Below are positions 1-10,740 of a stretch of DNA of 64,000 nt, in pieces. The notes beneath the pieces are model-generated. The model saw nothing but the letters and a program-made list of their open reading frames with translations. It was not told the DNA's origin and ran no database searches. The position numbers and the translations under genes were made by a program. The stretch comes from Punica granatum (taxonomy: Eukaryota; Streptophyta; Magnoliopsida; Myrtales; Lythraceae), in assembly GCF_007655135.1 (NCBI RefSeq), contig NC_045134.1:23956568-24020567 (forward strand), given 5' to 3'. Numbering within the stretch: the stretch's first letter is position 1; every line of letters starts with the position of its first letter.

Positions 1-2609
1 ACTGCCGCTGGTTAACGGGCCTCGACCCATTTCCCTTGTTTCGCAGTTCCAGCCCAAGCCCGTTCTCGGCCCAACGCCTAGTTCGGCCCAGCGTCTCTCC
101 TGGGCAGTTCCTCCTTCGAGCGGGCCAGTCCGATCCGATCCGATTCGATCCGACTCGATTGTTCGGCGATTTTTTTTATCTTACAGAGAAGCCCTTCAAC
201 TTTCCGGACTAGGTAAATTCTCGACATAATGGCATGATTAGGGCTTCTTTCCTGAATATTAATGCTTGCTTGATGGACATAATGTGAAATGAATGCTCTT
301 GGGTCGCGTGGATGATCGGATTTGCCCCGAACTCTAAAAATTATTTTCAATCAAGTCCTGGTAATTTTCCTACTTTCCAATCATTCCACGGATTTTTTAG
401 AATTTTTCAAGCATCCCAAGAAACTTTTCAAGTTGTTTCAGTTTAGTCCCGGGGCCATTTTTCACCTTTTTCAGATCTACCCCGAATTTCAAAATTTATT
501 TTCAATCAAGTCCCGGTCATTTTTCTATTTTCCAATCAGTCCTTGGAATTTTTAGAATTTTTCAAGCATCTCAAGGAACTTTCCAAGTTGTTTCAGTTTA
601 GTTCCGGGGCCATTTTTCGCATTTTTCAGATCTGCCTCGAATCTCAAAATTTATTTTAAATCAAGTCCCAGTCATTTTACTATTTTCCATTCAGTCCTGG
701 AATTCCCAGAATTTTTCAAGCATCCCAATGAACTTTACAAGTTGTTTCAGTTTAGTCCCGGGGCCATTTTTCACCTTTTTCAGATTTGCCCCGAATTTCA
801 AAATTTCTTTTCAATCAAGTCCCAGTCATTTTACTATTTTTCAATCCGTCCTGGAATTCCCAGAATTTTTCAAACATCCCAATGAACTTTCCAAGTTGTT
901 TCAGTTTCGTCCTGGGGCCATTTTTTTTCGTTTCCAGGACAGTCCGAATCTTCAAATTCGTTTCAAACAAGTCCTGGGACTTTTCAGTAATTTTACAAAT
1001 TCCCCAATTTTTTCATAATTTTCAAATTGGTCCCCAAAACTTCATCCGAATTTTCAAATCAGTCCCTGCTTTTTTAAAATCGTTCAATTCAGTCCCCTGG
1101 ACATTTTCTAAAAAAATCCGACCCTTTCCTACTTGGATCACCCACCGACAATGTATGTGCCCCATTTAAATATTTTATTTTGTAATTATATGTGATAATG
1201 TCGGAAATTAGAGTTTATCGGGCGGTCAACTAATAGCTATCTCGACGACTCGAAACCCGTAAATTAAAGCATTCGGCAAATTTTTAATTAACCTAAAATT
1301 CTACATACGAGATAATCGGGACGTTAAATTTGGTTAAATTAAATCTCTTTACTTTTTTAAATAAATTGTACGAAGCGATTAATAATCTATAATCACGTCG
1401 ACAGTTCAAGAACTGTTAGCTATGCCATTTTCAAATTCACAATTTCAAAATCACCGAGATACGTGCAACGTAATCTTAATTTTCATGCACACACATATTT
1501 ACTGATTCAAGAGCATGACTACCGGTTCTTGTCTTGCCGTAACCCTAGCGTAAGTTTGTGCATAGAATTGGTTAAAACACGGGAAAACAAATTAATCACA
1601 AACTCGGCTTAATCAAACATGGGCAATAGTCAAGTAGAGGGTCAAGTTTTTGGGTTTTAGGTGAAAATACTCTTAATCCGTAAAAGGCATATTGTCATAA
1701 TACAGAATAATCTAAAAATAACCCACACATTCGAGACTTGACTATGGACATCATGTCTGTCGGGTCCGTTAAAATAATGTCGAGTGCTACATACTTTATC
1801 CATCATCCCTTTTATTTGTTTTAAGATAGGATTTATATGCCAAGATACCCCGGTTCATAATCAGTTAATTCATGTAAATTCGGCGATAATAAGAAACCCT
1901 ATTGTTTGTTTATTTGAGCTTGCTTGTTACATTTTTGCATTTGTTTGTTATGCGGATCGAGCCCGATCCTTTAGGACTCGATTCACACTGGCTCCAATGC
2001 CCATAACCGTCGATCACGGGGTCCAATACCCCCATACACTGAGTGCGCATTTAATTTAATTTTCGGTCTTTTCCAAAACCATACGGTGAGCATGAGTGAA
2101 ATAATGGCCGAATGCGAACCGACCGGGATATAGTCATTGTAACTTGTCTTTTATTTATTTGAGAGAACAATGTAAAGGTTTATGATGTATACTTATTCAT
2201 GTAATAATCCCAGTCGGAGAGTGGAAGATCCAACTGTCTCTTCAAATTTACGGTGTCAAAACAGGCGAGTTGAGTGCAACCTTAAATCATGCGGTAAATA
2301 AATAAAATGACAAGTCTAGCAAACTAGAGTACCGAAAGGGCGTGTGGGATATAGGCCCACACGTAATAGAACCCCCGAACTCGGAATTTTCGGTTCCATA
2401 CAAGACCATTGCCTTAGCATACTAGGTGTATTCATATCCCTAGACCCGAGTGACTCACCGGCCCTCGACCTTCGGATCGTAAACAGGTAGTGGCGACTCC
2501 TTCTCACGTGCGTCCGTCGTGCGTCCCCGGGAAGGTGAACACTCCCAAGCCGTATTGCATTTAGGCGCGCGCATGCGTGCCCCGACGAGACGAAATTCGG
2601 GTGCACACA
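1..2609 (+). mobile_element. 5' LTR of plus-strand retroelement, unit 1 (left end outside window)
   Basis: This is the counterpart of the 3.3-kb LTR at 27423-30722. It ends in ...GGGTGCACACA directly before a primer-binding site. The 5' half contains about 154-bp tandem repeats. The 3' half (about 1900-2609) is recognisably related to the LTR of the minus-strand elements, sharing the run from the GGGGTCCAA motif through the CGACGAGACGAAATT end. Several stop-free frames here are shadows and carry no protein motif. Confidence 0.85.
335..1010 (+). repeat. About 154-bp tandem repeat inside the LTR, unit 1
   Basis: The landmark AGTTGTTTCAGTTT recurs at 431, 586, 740 and 893, a spacing of 153-155 bp, with partial copies on both sides. 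Each unit contains the phrases GGGGCCATTTTTC, CAATCAAGTCC and TTTTTCAAGCATC. Copies have diverged at scattered positions, so the array is not freshly amplified. Unit 1 has lost 76 bp at its left edge relative to unit 2, between two copies of CCCCGAACTC. Confidence 0.85.
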
Positions 2610-2612
2610 GCT

Positions 2613-2630
2613 TGGCGACTCCGCTGGGGA
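2613..2630 (+). other. Primer-binding site of the plus-strand element, unit 1
   Basis: TGGCGACTCCGCTGGGGA lies 3 bases after the LTR end. It starts with TGG, the complement of a tRNA CCA tail, and the 18-base sequence is the class I recall for Ogre/Tat-lineage elements (tRNA-Arg primer). The tRNA assignment is from memory and was not checked. The site is identical at 30726-30743 and differs at two bases in the minus-strand element. Confidence 0.8.
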
Positions 2631-3147
2631 CATTTAGAGGGTTCGGACTCGTTACCGCTTGCTTTGTTTGCTTGTTTATTTACCGCTTTTCGCAATTTCC
2701 CGCTTATCTACTTTACGCACTTTTATTTCTCGCACGCACATTGCATATCATACTAGCTTCAGGTACCTACGGGTCGCGTCCCATGACCGATTTTAGGAAA
2801 CACAGGTTAGATAGGGGTTCCGAGTAAGGGTACGTCGCACGGTTGGACCATCGATTAGGCCCCCAAAGATCCCCGCCCGATTTCAAGGAATTGACACCCT
2901 TGAGTCGGGAGGCCCATCTTTACGTAGCACGGTCCCTGTAGTACTAAAATCATGCATTCTGCAGGAACTCCACGCCATCCTCCAACCCGACTCCAACAAT
3001 AATCCTTGAGTCGAATTGCGCGCCAATTTGAATCTTTTCTGTTCTTGAGAGAGATGTGCGATGTATGTCATTCATTAAATCGTGGGCATTTTATCTTCTA
3101 CACGCATGCATCATCCAATTTCAAAATTAGGCTGTCATTTGTATTAA

Positions 3148-3675
3148 CTAGTCTTAAGTCGATTTTCCTTTCATCTTGGTAAGGGATGTCACGCCCGGTC
3201 TCCTGCCCGCGCCTCGACAGAGTCACAGCACCGCTCGAGGAGATTACCCGTATGGAGAGCATTACGCCCAGTCGACTGCCGTTACATCTCTGCGTTCGTA
3301 GGGGATATCCCTTTACTGGCTACTCGACACGTTGATTGGAATTTCCTCGAAGTTGCCATCGCATTCTGGAACCCAAGTCGCGCCGTCTTCGACATACAGG
3401 GTACCGAGCCCACGCCAACCATCGAGGAGTACCGAACACTCATCGGTCGAACCGCAGTTGTCCACGGCATTGTAGAACCCAATTTCCACACCGCCCGACC
3501 AACCCTAGTCTCACGCCTACTCGAGGTTCCTACGACTCATTTGAAAGCTGAAATCGCATACTCCGGCAGTACGGAGATTGCAATTGAGAAACTCCTCTTT
3601 TTATTGAGTCCCGAGAACATAGGGTCCAGAGAGATTTTCTTCGAGAGGATTTATGTCATGCTGTTCTATTGCTAA
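3148..3675 (+). pseudogene. Retroelement gag-like ORF (DUF7745-like), N-terminal half, unit 1
   Basis: The frame is open from the stop at 3145 to the TAA at 3673. It contains a WNFLEVAIAFWNP stretch followed by VFDIQGTEPTPTIEEYRTLIG, a pattern I recognise from large plant retroelement proteins annotated DUF7745; this is from memory, not a search. No good ATG opens the frame: the ATG at 3255 is in another frame and stops soon after. The continuation of the domain lies in the -1 frame from about 3669, so the coding sequence is split by a frameshift or an unrecognised splice. Unit 2 has the same split at 31261-31788. Likely role: gag-like or accessory protein of the element; function unknown. 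Confidence 0.5.
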
Positions 3676-4673
3676 ACTTTCAGACCCTCTTATTCCCTCT
3701 CTCGCATAGTCTCATTGATGCGGCCTTGGCCAGCGTTGTCCTCCAAGTGGTCGGAGGGTGTGGTTATGAGGTAGCCCTCGTGGCTGAGACCATCCGGTCC
3801 TTCGATCGCGTCTTGAGAATATGTGACCGAAGGATAAGAAGATCCCCTATGCTTTTACAAATTTGGCTCAAAAGTCACGCAAACTCTCTGCATCTGGTGC
3901 GCTCAATTATGTATTTTAATGGTCCAGAATCAATTATTTCTCGATTACTACCCCTCCTGCGTGTGGAAGAATGCAAGGTCTCTAAGTGGATCAAAATTTT
4001 TCGTGAAATAGCACCTAGGAGCTTCAAGTGGCGTGCCGCGTGGATGCCACCCGGACCCATGACCCTTAGGTGTCCTGATTTTTATGGAGTCCCACTCATG
4101 AGTCATGCGGGGTCCACCACTTATTTTCCAGCGCCAGTAGTGAGGCAGCTCGGTGGCTTACAGACAGTCCCCGAGGATACAGCGCGAATTAGATTTGAAC
4201 ATACTTGGCGAGAGGATAAGACACCCGCAGATCGCCAAAGTAATGTCGAACAGACCCTGGATGCGTGGCGAACTTTGATTACCGAGCGCCCATACTTCCC
4301 CGAGCATCCTACCCTTGATGAGCAGGATTTTCAGGCTACAGAAGAATACATCATTCGCCTCTACCGATGGGGTCCAGCAGTACACGAGGATCTCGTCAAC
4401 TCTCCGCGAGTGGGAGATGACGGGTCACCCGGCGTAACTCCCACTCCGAATATGGCCATCCAAGTCGAGCTCACTCATCTCAGAGCCGAAAGAGATCGTC
4501 TTCGTCGAGAAATCACAGAAAAAGACGAGCAGCTTGTTGATCAGTGCCAACTACAGAGAGAGCTCGCCCAGACCCGTGCCGAGCTACAGAAGCGCGATCA
4601 AGAATTGGCACGAGCAAACGCCGCTTTGGAGAGGTCCAGGAAAAGGGCCCTCGGGGGTCTATATACACCCTAG
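3669..4673 (+). CDS. Retroelement gag-like ORF (DUF7745-like), C-terminal half with coiled coil, unit 1
   Basis: About 334 codons, open from the 3' side of the frame break to a TAG at 4671. The first 100 residues include LIDAALASVVLQVVGG and LVAETIRSFDRVL, features of the DUF7745-type domain. Residues 145-240 contain GGLQTVPED and a Trp/Arg-rich stretch. Residues 260-325 form a charged heptad-like coiled coil rich in E, R, Q and L (HLRAERDRLRREI and following). No in-frame ATG exists near the domain start; the first codon here is TTG and it is not claimed as a start. The unit 2 copy differs at about 12 residues with no stop. The minus-strand element keeps only a relic of the coiled-coil end (about 54427-54560). 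Confidence 0.5.
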   Translation: MLNFQTLLFPLSHSLIDAALASVVLQVVGGCGYEVALVAETIRSFDRVLRICDRRIRRSPMLLQIWLKSHANSLHLVRSIMYFNGPESIISRLLPLLRVEECKVSKWIKIFREIAPRSFKWRAAWMPPGPMTLRCPDFYGVPLMSHAGSTTYFPAPVVRQLGGLQTVPEDTARIRFEHTWREDKTPADRQSNVEQTLDAWRTLITERPYFPEHPTLDEQDFQATEEYIIRLYRWGPAVHEDLVNSPRVGDDGSPGVTPTPNMAIQVELTHLRAERDRLRREITEKDEQLVDQCQLQRELAQTRAELQKRDQELARANAALERSRKRALGGLYTP

Positions 4674-4876
4674 GATAGACACCCCCGCCAGACCCTCGAA
4701 CTAGGACTTTCCATGGCGATGGTTGCTCGCTCCCCGAGCGCAGTGGAAAATCGACTAAGGACTTCAATTTCAAAACTTGCATTGTGCTTTGAACTGTCCT
4801 AGTCAATATGAATGACCGCATTAGTATTTTCAAAACTCATGCATTGCATGTATTCTGTTTATTTATTATTTTGCAG

Positions 4877-5189
4877 CTACCATGCATTCCCACATGATAG
4901 GTGAGTCGTGCCAAATTTCGCTGGTAGACAACATACAGTCTTCACCATTCCTCTACGCCTCCACGTGTTCCAACACGTTTCTTGGCCTGCCCTGTGCACC
5001 TCCCTCAATGCAACAGAGCGCGTCAATAGGCGTCGTGCGAGCACATCACTCCCTGCCCGTGCCGAATCTTCAGCATACGTCCCTCGATGCGCTCGCACGA
5101 CGCTCACCAGGCTAGTTCGCTTCCCTACACTCTTGCATTGAAATCCTGAGCAGTTTCTGCTCTTTCATTGTTTTCTTTTCCCATTGCAG
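4877..5189 (+). other. Exon-like segment with splice-site-like borders, unit 1
   Basis: TATTATTTTGCAG ends at 4876, and a 24-nt segment follows that ends at 4900 before GTGAGT (4901-4906), a canonical donor. A second acceptor-like run, TTTTCTTTTCCCATTGCAG, ends at 5189. A third, TACTGATTTCAG with upstream CTTAC, ends at 8200. Surrounding sequence (4880-5130) is among the best conserved with the minus-strand element (54280-54010), including the donor; the first acceptor has changed to TGCAA there. Splicing is inferred, not shown. Confidence 0.35.
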
Positions 5190-5394
5190 GAAATTCTCAA
5201 CAAGAAGACAGCCTAAATACTGAGCGACCACAATTGAGACAACAAACGTCTCTGATCCAGCTCCTTAGGATTTCAATACTAAGTCCCCATCCTTGCTCCA
5301 CAAAGCAAGACCGCAAGAAAAACTAGAGTCACTGCTTTGCAGTGCCCTGCACTTTTCCTCAGTATTGACCTTTGCTTTTGCATCTCTTGCACTT

Positions 5395-5765
5395 TCTTAT
5401 CGAGCACGCATTTACTGCATTGGGCTTCGGCCCCACATCGGGCTCTGGCCCTGCATTGGGCTGCGATCTCGCATTTACTGCATCGGGTTTCGGCTCCGCA
5501 TCGGGCTCCAGCCTCCGCATTTACTGCATCGGGTTTCGGGCCCGCTTTTGAGTTTTGGCCCCGCATCGGGCTTTGGCCCCACTTCTGGATTTCGGCCCCC
5601 CATTGGGCTTCGGCCCCACTTTTGAGCTTCGGCCCCGTATCGAGCCTTGATCCTGCATTTACTACTTTCGGGCCCCGGCTCAGTATTTACTGCTTTTGGG
5701 CTCCAGCCTAGCATTTATTACATTCAGGTTTTGACACATCGCATTTACTGCTTTTAGGCTCATCT
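5395..5765 (+). repeat. GC-rich low-complexity repeat tract, unit 1
   Basis: Imperfect repetition of GCATTTACTGCATCGGG and CTTCGGCCCCGCAT modules of about 18-30 bp. It is open in several frames on both strands only because of the repeat, and the resulting Leu/His/Ala-rich frames are not considered genes. The equivalent tract in unit 2 is 33508-33880. Confidence 0.75.
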
Positions 5766-6845
5766 GAAATCCAAAATCGACTTGGATTCAAATTCATCCA
5801 AGCGATACTCTGAGGAGCAAGTCTAATCCTTTCGCTGCAAAGACCGGAAGTGACAGCTCCACAAGCAAAGCATGACCCGACTCTCGATCGCGGGAGATAC
5901 CAGCACGATCATGCCTCTGATCAAAGAAGGGATCTCATCCACCTCTGTTGTGGTCGCCGATTGAATACGGGGGCAACATGCGCAGTCTTCTTTAAACGCT
6001 CTTTTCCTTTAATTTAAATGCATTCCCATAAATGGGCTCTCGACACGAACAAATCCTTCAATGGAGCATTAGGATAGTCTTTGTGATGCCCTATTAATTT
6101 TATTGAACCTGTGTGACTCACCTGTCCTCATGGGACCCGACTCTTCGAGCCTTCCCTAGGACGACTGCGCATGCTTACTCGCAACTAGGGAAAATCTGCT
6201 CATGTGACTTTAGTCACGGTCTAACCACTCCAGATTAGCGATGACTAGATTCCCAGAAACAAATGCCACCTACACGTGGCACCCCATGGGTCATGCGTGG
6301 GATAAAAAAGGGATTTTCCTATGGGACCACCTCATATTTCTTGCCACATATTCCTCACATAATCGCCTAATGCATTGTCTTCTTTGTCATCCTTCACAGG
6401 GGCATATTGACCACAGGCGAAGAGCGATACACGAGTTCGCGCTTCTTTGAGAACTTGTCTTGGACCCTTTCCTTATACTTTGACGAGGGAGGTGTTCGAC
6501 GATAAGGTACCCCCCCTATGAAGTCGAAAACAAGGACAATCGAGCGAATCACTCAGCATTGATGCAACCATCTTCCTCGAACATCCAGTGGCTTCAACAG
6601 CGTGCACCCTACAAGAGGCATGCGCTGGAAAGAACAACAAGAGGTGATTGGAGACATCACACCAGACGCCTACCACGGACCACTTCAACAAATGAAGACC
6701 GGGGCATCCCCTTTCAACATTCGCGCCGAGACAACCTCGGTTCCCTATTCCACATGGGGCAATTTGATATTCTCTTTTCCTAGATAACAGGGGAAATTCA
6801 CATGTAATACTTGCAAGGGCAAATGAGACGGAGTTCGACTTCCGA

Positions 6846-7169
6846 TTGCACGAGAGTCAAACCTCCAAGAAAGCCCGTCCTCACAAAACAGGGCTAGTAA
6901 CACACAACAAGTCTCCACGCGGCGAAGCACACCAAAGTGGCCTCGGCGATGCAAATCGTGGAGTTTCAAACAAAGACATGGGGTACAAAACATACCCCGG
7001 CTGTAAGAAAAAAAAACAGAGCAAAAAGAAGTGGGAAAAATCCGCCAATGAAGAGAGAGAAAAGACGTGGGAAAAACCCGCCAATGAACAAAACAAGGCA
7101 CCGCCGAGATTCAAAACTCCGGCTTCGCCAATCTTGAAAAATCAACAAACCCCAACAAAAGGGAAGTAG
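6846..7169 (+). CDS. Possible small lysine-rich ORF of the retroelement, unit 1
   Basis: Open for 107 codons, with SQTSKKARPHK near the start, GVSNKDMGYKT at residues 39-49 and a strongly basic Lys/Arg tail. The minus-strand element has a recognisable counterpart in an open frame of 187 codons (52418-52981, minus strand) that keeps SQTSKKA.PHK and GVSNKDMG.KT, although the DNA has diverged considerably. That persistence is the only coding evidence. The tail includes a duplicated AAATCCGCCAATGAA module and differs in frame between units after a 1-bp change in an A run (unit 2: 34959-35249). It may be conserved DNA and not a protein. No known family recognised. Confidence 0.25.
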   Translation: MHESQTSKKARPHKTGLVTHNKSPRGEAHQSGLGDANRGVSNKDMGYKTYPGCKKKKQSKKKWEKSANEEREKTWEKPANEQNKAPPRFKTPASPILKNQQTPTKGK

Positions 7170-8349
7170 CAGAAATAACTCCTCGACGGAGATAGAAAAC
7201 AATGCACTCGGAGGTTGAATCTTTCGAAACATTCACCCTTGCAAACTTGAGAGATAAAAGAATCAAGCCCGCTAGGTCAAAAACCCCTTTTGGGGCGGCC
7301 TAGGCAAAAGTTAGGGTAAAAGAGAGGCAGGACCGGAAACCCTTTGAGGCGATCGTGGCAAAAGGAGAGCTCTTCCCCTTTAGGTTGAGAGGTGCGGCCC
7401 CGAGGTGGGTGACCGTAGCAAAAGGAGAGCAAAATGAGAGATAGATAAAATTGATCCCCTAGTCTCTCACACATCGTGCGGACTAGGGATCCTCAACGGA
7501 AGTGGCCAGATTATCTACTCCAACATGATCCTTGATCAGCCTTCCAACACATCTCAACCGTCCAGCGCTTATTCCTCCTCAAGCACAGTAGGCAAACCGA
7601 GCATGCTATCCAAGCAATTTGATACAGCCTACACAACATAAGAACAAAGGAAAAATGGTACATCTCGTTACAGGCGTGAACTCGTGTATCCTTTTAGCCT
7701 GGGGCAACGCGTTCCCCCCAAGCTTTCTCTTTTCTGTTTGTCTTTACATAACTCCAGAATGAGTCACAGCCACCCTTCAACAGGCTACCACAAAGCCGAA
7801 ATCCCAGACATTCCTTTCTGAGATCTAGTCATAGCATTCTGGAAATGGTCAGACCGATTCTGATCAAATCTAGGCAAAAAAATCCCCACGCGGGTCACAA
7901 GCGCAGCTGCCCTACGGTACCTTGACGAGAAGGGTCCTAAGCCGACGGGCGCATCGAATAATCGACAGACCCGCTAGGGCATCATTAAGAATGTCTCGAT
8001 ATGCTCGTACATGGCTAACAGGAGCCTTGGAGGCCTCGCATTGGGGTATTCGAAAATGGGATCTCATTCGCATCGCCAAAGCAAAAACTCTCTACGGGTC
8101 GCTCAAGCGACCCGAAACTGAAGAACATGCGTCGCGAACACATTCTTTTTACTTGTGCTTATAAATTGCTAGTAATCCCATGACTTACTACTGATTTCAG
8201 GATCACAGGTACAACAAACGCCGGAACTACGACGGACTCTGATTCCCCATCCCTCGGGGTACATGGGCACTTCGTCTAGAACTCGAATCCTTCATCGCAA
8301 GACCGGGGCTTCCCCATCAAACTACAATCACCCCTGCGATAGAGTTGGC

Positions 8350-8580
8350 ACCTGGCATTTCGAACTTCGTGTCCGCACTTACTGTTTTTGGACTTCGTGT
8401 CCGCAGTTACTGTTTTTGGACTTCGTGTCCGCAGTTACTGCATTTTGGACTTCGTGTCCGCATTCACTGTTTTTCGAACTTCGTGTCCTCATTTACTGCT
8501 TTTCGAACTTCGTGTCCGCATCTGCGTTCCGGACTTCTTGTCCGCATTTACTGCTTTCCGGACTTCGTCAGCTTGGGAGC
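8350..8580 (+). repeat. 28-bp minisatellite at the 3' end of the plus-strand element, unit 1
   Basis: About eight imperfect units around GGACTTCGTGTCCGCATTTA followed by CTGCTTTTC. The unit is alignable to the reverse complement of the 29-bp array in the minus-strand elements (both keep CATCTTTACT..TTTC), so the two arrays probably share an ancestor. The unit 2 version is about twice as long (36700-37160). Confidence 0.8.
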
Positions 8581-8589
8581 CTAGGGCTT

Positions 8590-9060
8590 CGGTAGAGGGC
8601 TCAACCCGCAAGTTGTTGCCTAGCCAGATCTGTACCAACGAGGTCGAGTCTAGTCATGGCGTGGCCAAATCGGGCTTCGTCAGCTTGATAGGAATTGGGA
8701 GAGGTAGGTTGGGTTGCCGGAAGAGGATGTTCGGCGAAGGCGACAGCATAGGGTGGTGACGGCGACGGTAACTGCAAAGTGGAGGTGGCAACGGGGCAGA
8801 GATGACATAGGTGGTGGTGGCTAAGGGCAAAAAATATGATGAATAGATGCGGGTATATTGGTAATTTGGATTCTATTACATATGTGTAATAGCAATTACA
8901 TAGAGAAGAGTGGAGAATGACATTTACATGTCTATTACAGATAGGACCTTCTATCCGTAATTCAAATTTCAATTACGGACACAACCAAATAAAGTAATCG
9001 GTGACGTAATAGATACGTAATGTAATTGCTATTACGTTTAACCAAACGCACCGTAAGTAA
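8590..9060. other. Boundary DNA and probable small MITE, unit 1
   Basis: Bases 8590-8850 are GC-rich with GGCGACGG runs and no recognised gene. Around 8870-9058 lie inverted copies of TGTAATAGCAATTAC and GTAATTGCTATTACG, and the right edge reads ACCAAACGCACC, typical of small inverted-repeat elements. The left terminus is not clear. Unit 2 equivalent: 37180-37650. Confidence 0.35.
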
Positions 9061-10395
9061 TTTATTTTGAATGCATACAATTTTTTTATCGGTTACATGA
9101 ATGCATACGATTTTAAATTGAATGCACCAAACATTCCAAATTTAGGGATAAATACCTATATGGTCCACAATGTTTGGCTATTATTAAAGACGCAATGTTT
9201 GTTATTGTCCAAATAAAATCGTTACATTTTGCAAAAGTAGCATGAGTGCTCTCAATCTATTGTCAAATAATCACTTGAGATTTATAGTCATGTAACTTCT
9301 AAATAAATTTTTATTTTTTCCCTTTGGGACCATGAGGTTTTCTCAATTTATTAGTTGATACCAATTTTGCTCGAGTATCAGTTTGCTTTGAACATGAAGT
9401 ATTCGTAGTGGGTTTCAAACCCTTACATGAATGTAAAATACGCCCACTAGCAATGCACTTCAAATGTTCAATTAGTTAAAACTGTTCGGATAGTTTAGGT
9501 CTGCATGTCACCATCTAAGAACATCCATCAGATCATTCATCATTTTAGGGTAACTTACTCATTTCATATCTTCATTTGAGAGCCATGTTTAAACTTGCAT
9601 TATTGGCTTGAATTCCTCATGTTATAGGCATTTATGCACCAGAAACAATGGTAGCCTCTCTAGAATGTTAATTCTGCCCTGCAGGCTCCTGTTATTTCTT
9701 GACTTAGTCTGACATGTTTCTGTAGATTTTAGTTTCAGTCTCACCTGGTAAGCAAGATAAGGCTTTAGATTTGACACTTGTTGTGGGACTATTCGTTGTA
9801 CTAGGCCCATGAACTTCCCAAGAAAAAGAAGAGAATACAATTGTATTTTAAGAAAGAAGCATACTCATTGCATATTATGTTATTATGTCCTTCCGGATAG
9901 TATAGAAATATCGAAGTTTCTTTTATACTCCTAATCGATATTGTGGAAATAAATGGGGAAATTGATTCCTACAGAAAAAAAATAGGGAAATTGGTCATAA
10001 CTCGGAGGTGGATCATGGCTTGTGTATAGTGAGGATGACCCATGGGAAGTTCTGTCTAGCACGTAAGAAAAAGATGGCTTGCGATGTCTCTATGATACAG
10101 TTCCAATAATATTAACTTGAAAATATACACTTGCAGCAATCTAGATTTATATTTTACCGTTTGGGTTACATAAGTTGATATTCAGGTCATTCATGGCTAA
10201 CGTGTTTACAAATCAGCCCATATATATATATATATATGAATATGATGGCATTATTTCCGTACGTCTTCCACAGTAATGGCCTAAAGTCCGATTTCTTATG
10301 AGCCTATCGATGGCTGAATGCATAGGGCGCACATATATTAAACCAAAACTTCTCATACATATTTGCAATAAGTATTTCCCATGCAGTAAATGGAT
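9061..10395. other. AT-rich intergenic DNA, no gene recognised, unit 1
   Basis: No frame longer than about 70 codons and no family motif was seen on either strand. A short TA run lies at about 10220-10238; it is two bases longer in unit 2. Unit 2 equivalent: 37651-38985. Confidence 0.6.
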
Positions 10396-10399
10396 TATG

Positions 10400-10740
10400 G
10401 ATCAACTAGGAATTAAGACCGCGGAGCATCGCATGGAAACCTGGGTCCTGTAGGTGCTGTTATTCGAGATGAGGGTGTGGGATATTGTTTGTGGGATTTG
10501 CTCACAATATTGGCATTGCGGTTGTAGCAAAGTGATGGGGCGTCTGAATGGGCTCAGAACATGCTTTGAATTCAGGTTTCTGACGATCATTCTTGATGTG
10601 GACTCCAAGCTTATCGGCCTATTTAATGTACCAAAGAAACTAGAAATTAAGATTCAGGGTACATGTTTACATATGGTGCTCAGAGAGGAGCGCTTTCTTG
10701 AACATAATAACACCGCGTATTGGGAATCTTAGTATCGAAG
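10400..10740 (+). pseudogene. LINE-type RNase H relic, unit 1
   Basis: Three frames together carry the signature of the RNase H-like domain of plant non-LTR retrotransposons: GAVIRDEG (from about 10455), then FVGFAHNIGIAVVAK in a second frame, then GLRTCFEF and TIILDVDSKLI in further frames to about 10625. At least two frameshifts and in-frame stops interrupt it. The domain is known from LINE pol C-termini and related host relics. The same breaks are in unit 2 (38990-39325), so they predate the duplication. No flanking reverse transcriptase was found. Confidence 0.6.

Larger units (their letters stand above)
2610..8580 (+). mobile_element. Internal region of non-autonomous Tat/Ogre-like element, 3' truncated, unit 1
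   Basis: It follows the primer-binding site and contains in order: a broken gag-like reading frame (3148-4673), short conserved segments with splice-like borders (4877-5189), a GC-rich low-complexity tract (5395-5765), a lysine-rich open stretch (6846-7169) and a 28-bp minisatellite (8350-8570). The same segments occur in the same order, inverted, at 55330-49132 in the minus-strand element, which establishes homology. No reverse transcriptase, RNase H, integrase or protease motif was found in any frame, and no 3' LTR follows. Element sequence stops near 8580 and unrelated DNA begins. Confidence 0.75.

Noticed and set aside
322..1169. Phe/Ser/Pro-rich plus-strand frames (also 28359-29190)
   Set aside because: They are produced by the 154-bp LTR tandem repeat; frames are not maintained between the two units.
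7277..7474. Repeated CAAAAGGAGAGC and CTTTTGGGGCGGCC words resembling a structured RNA
   Set aside because: They also occur inverted in the minus-strand element at 52290-52450 but show no clear compensatory pairing by eye; not enough support for an RNA call.
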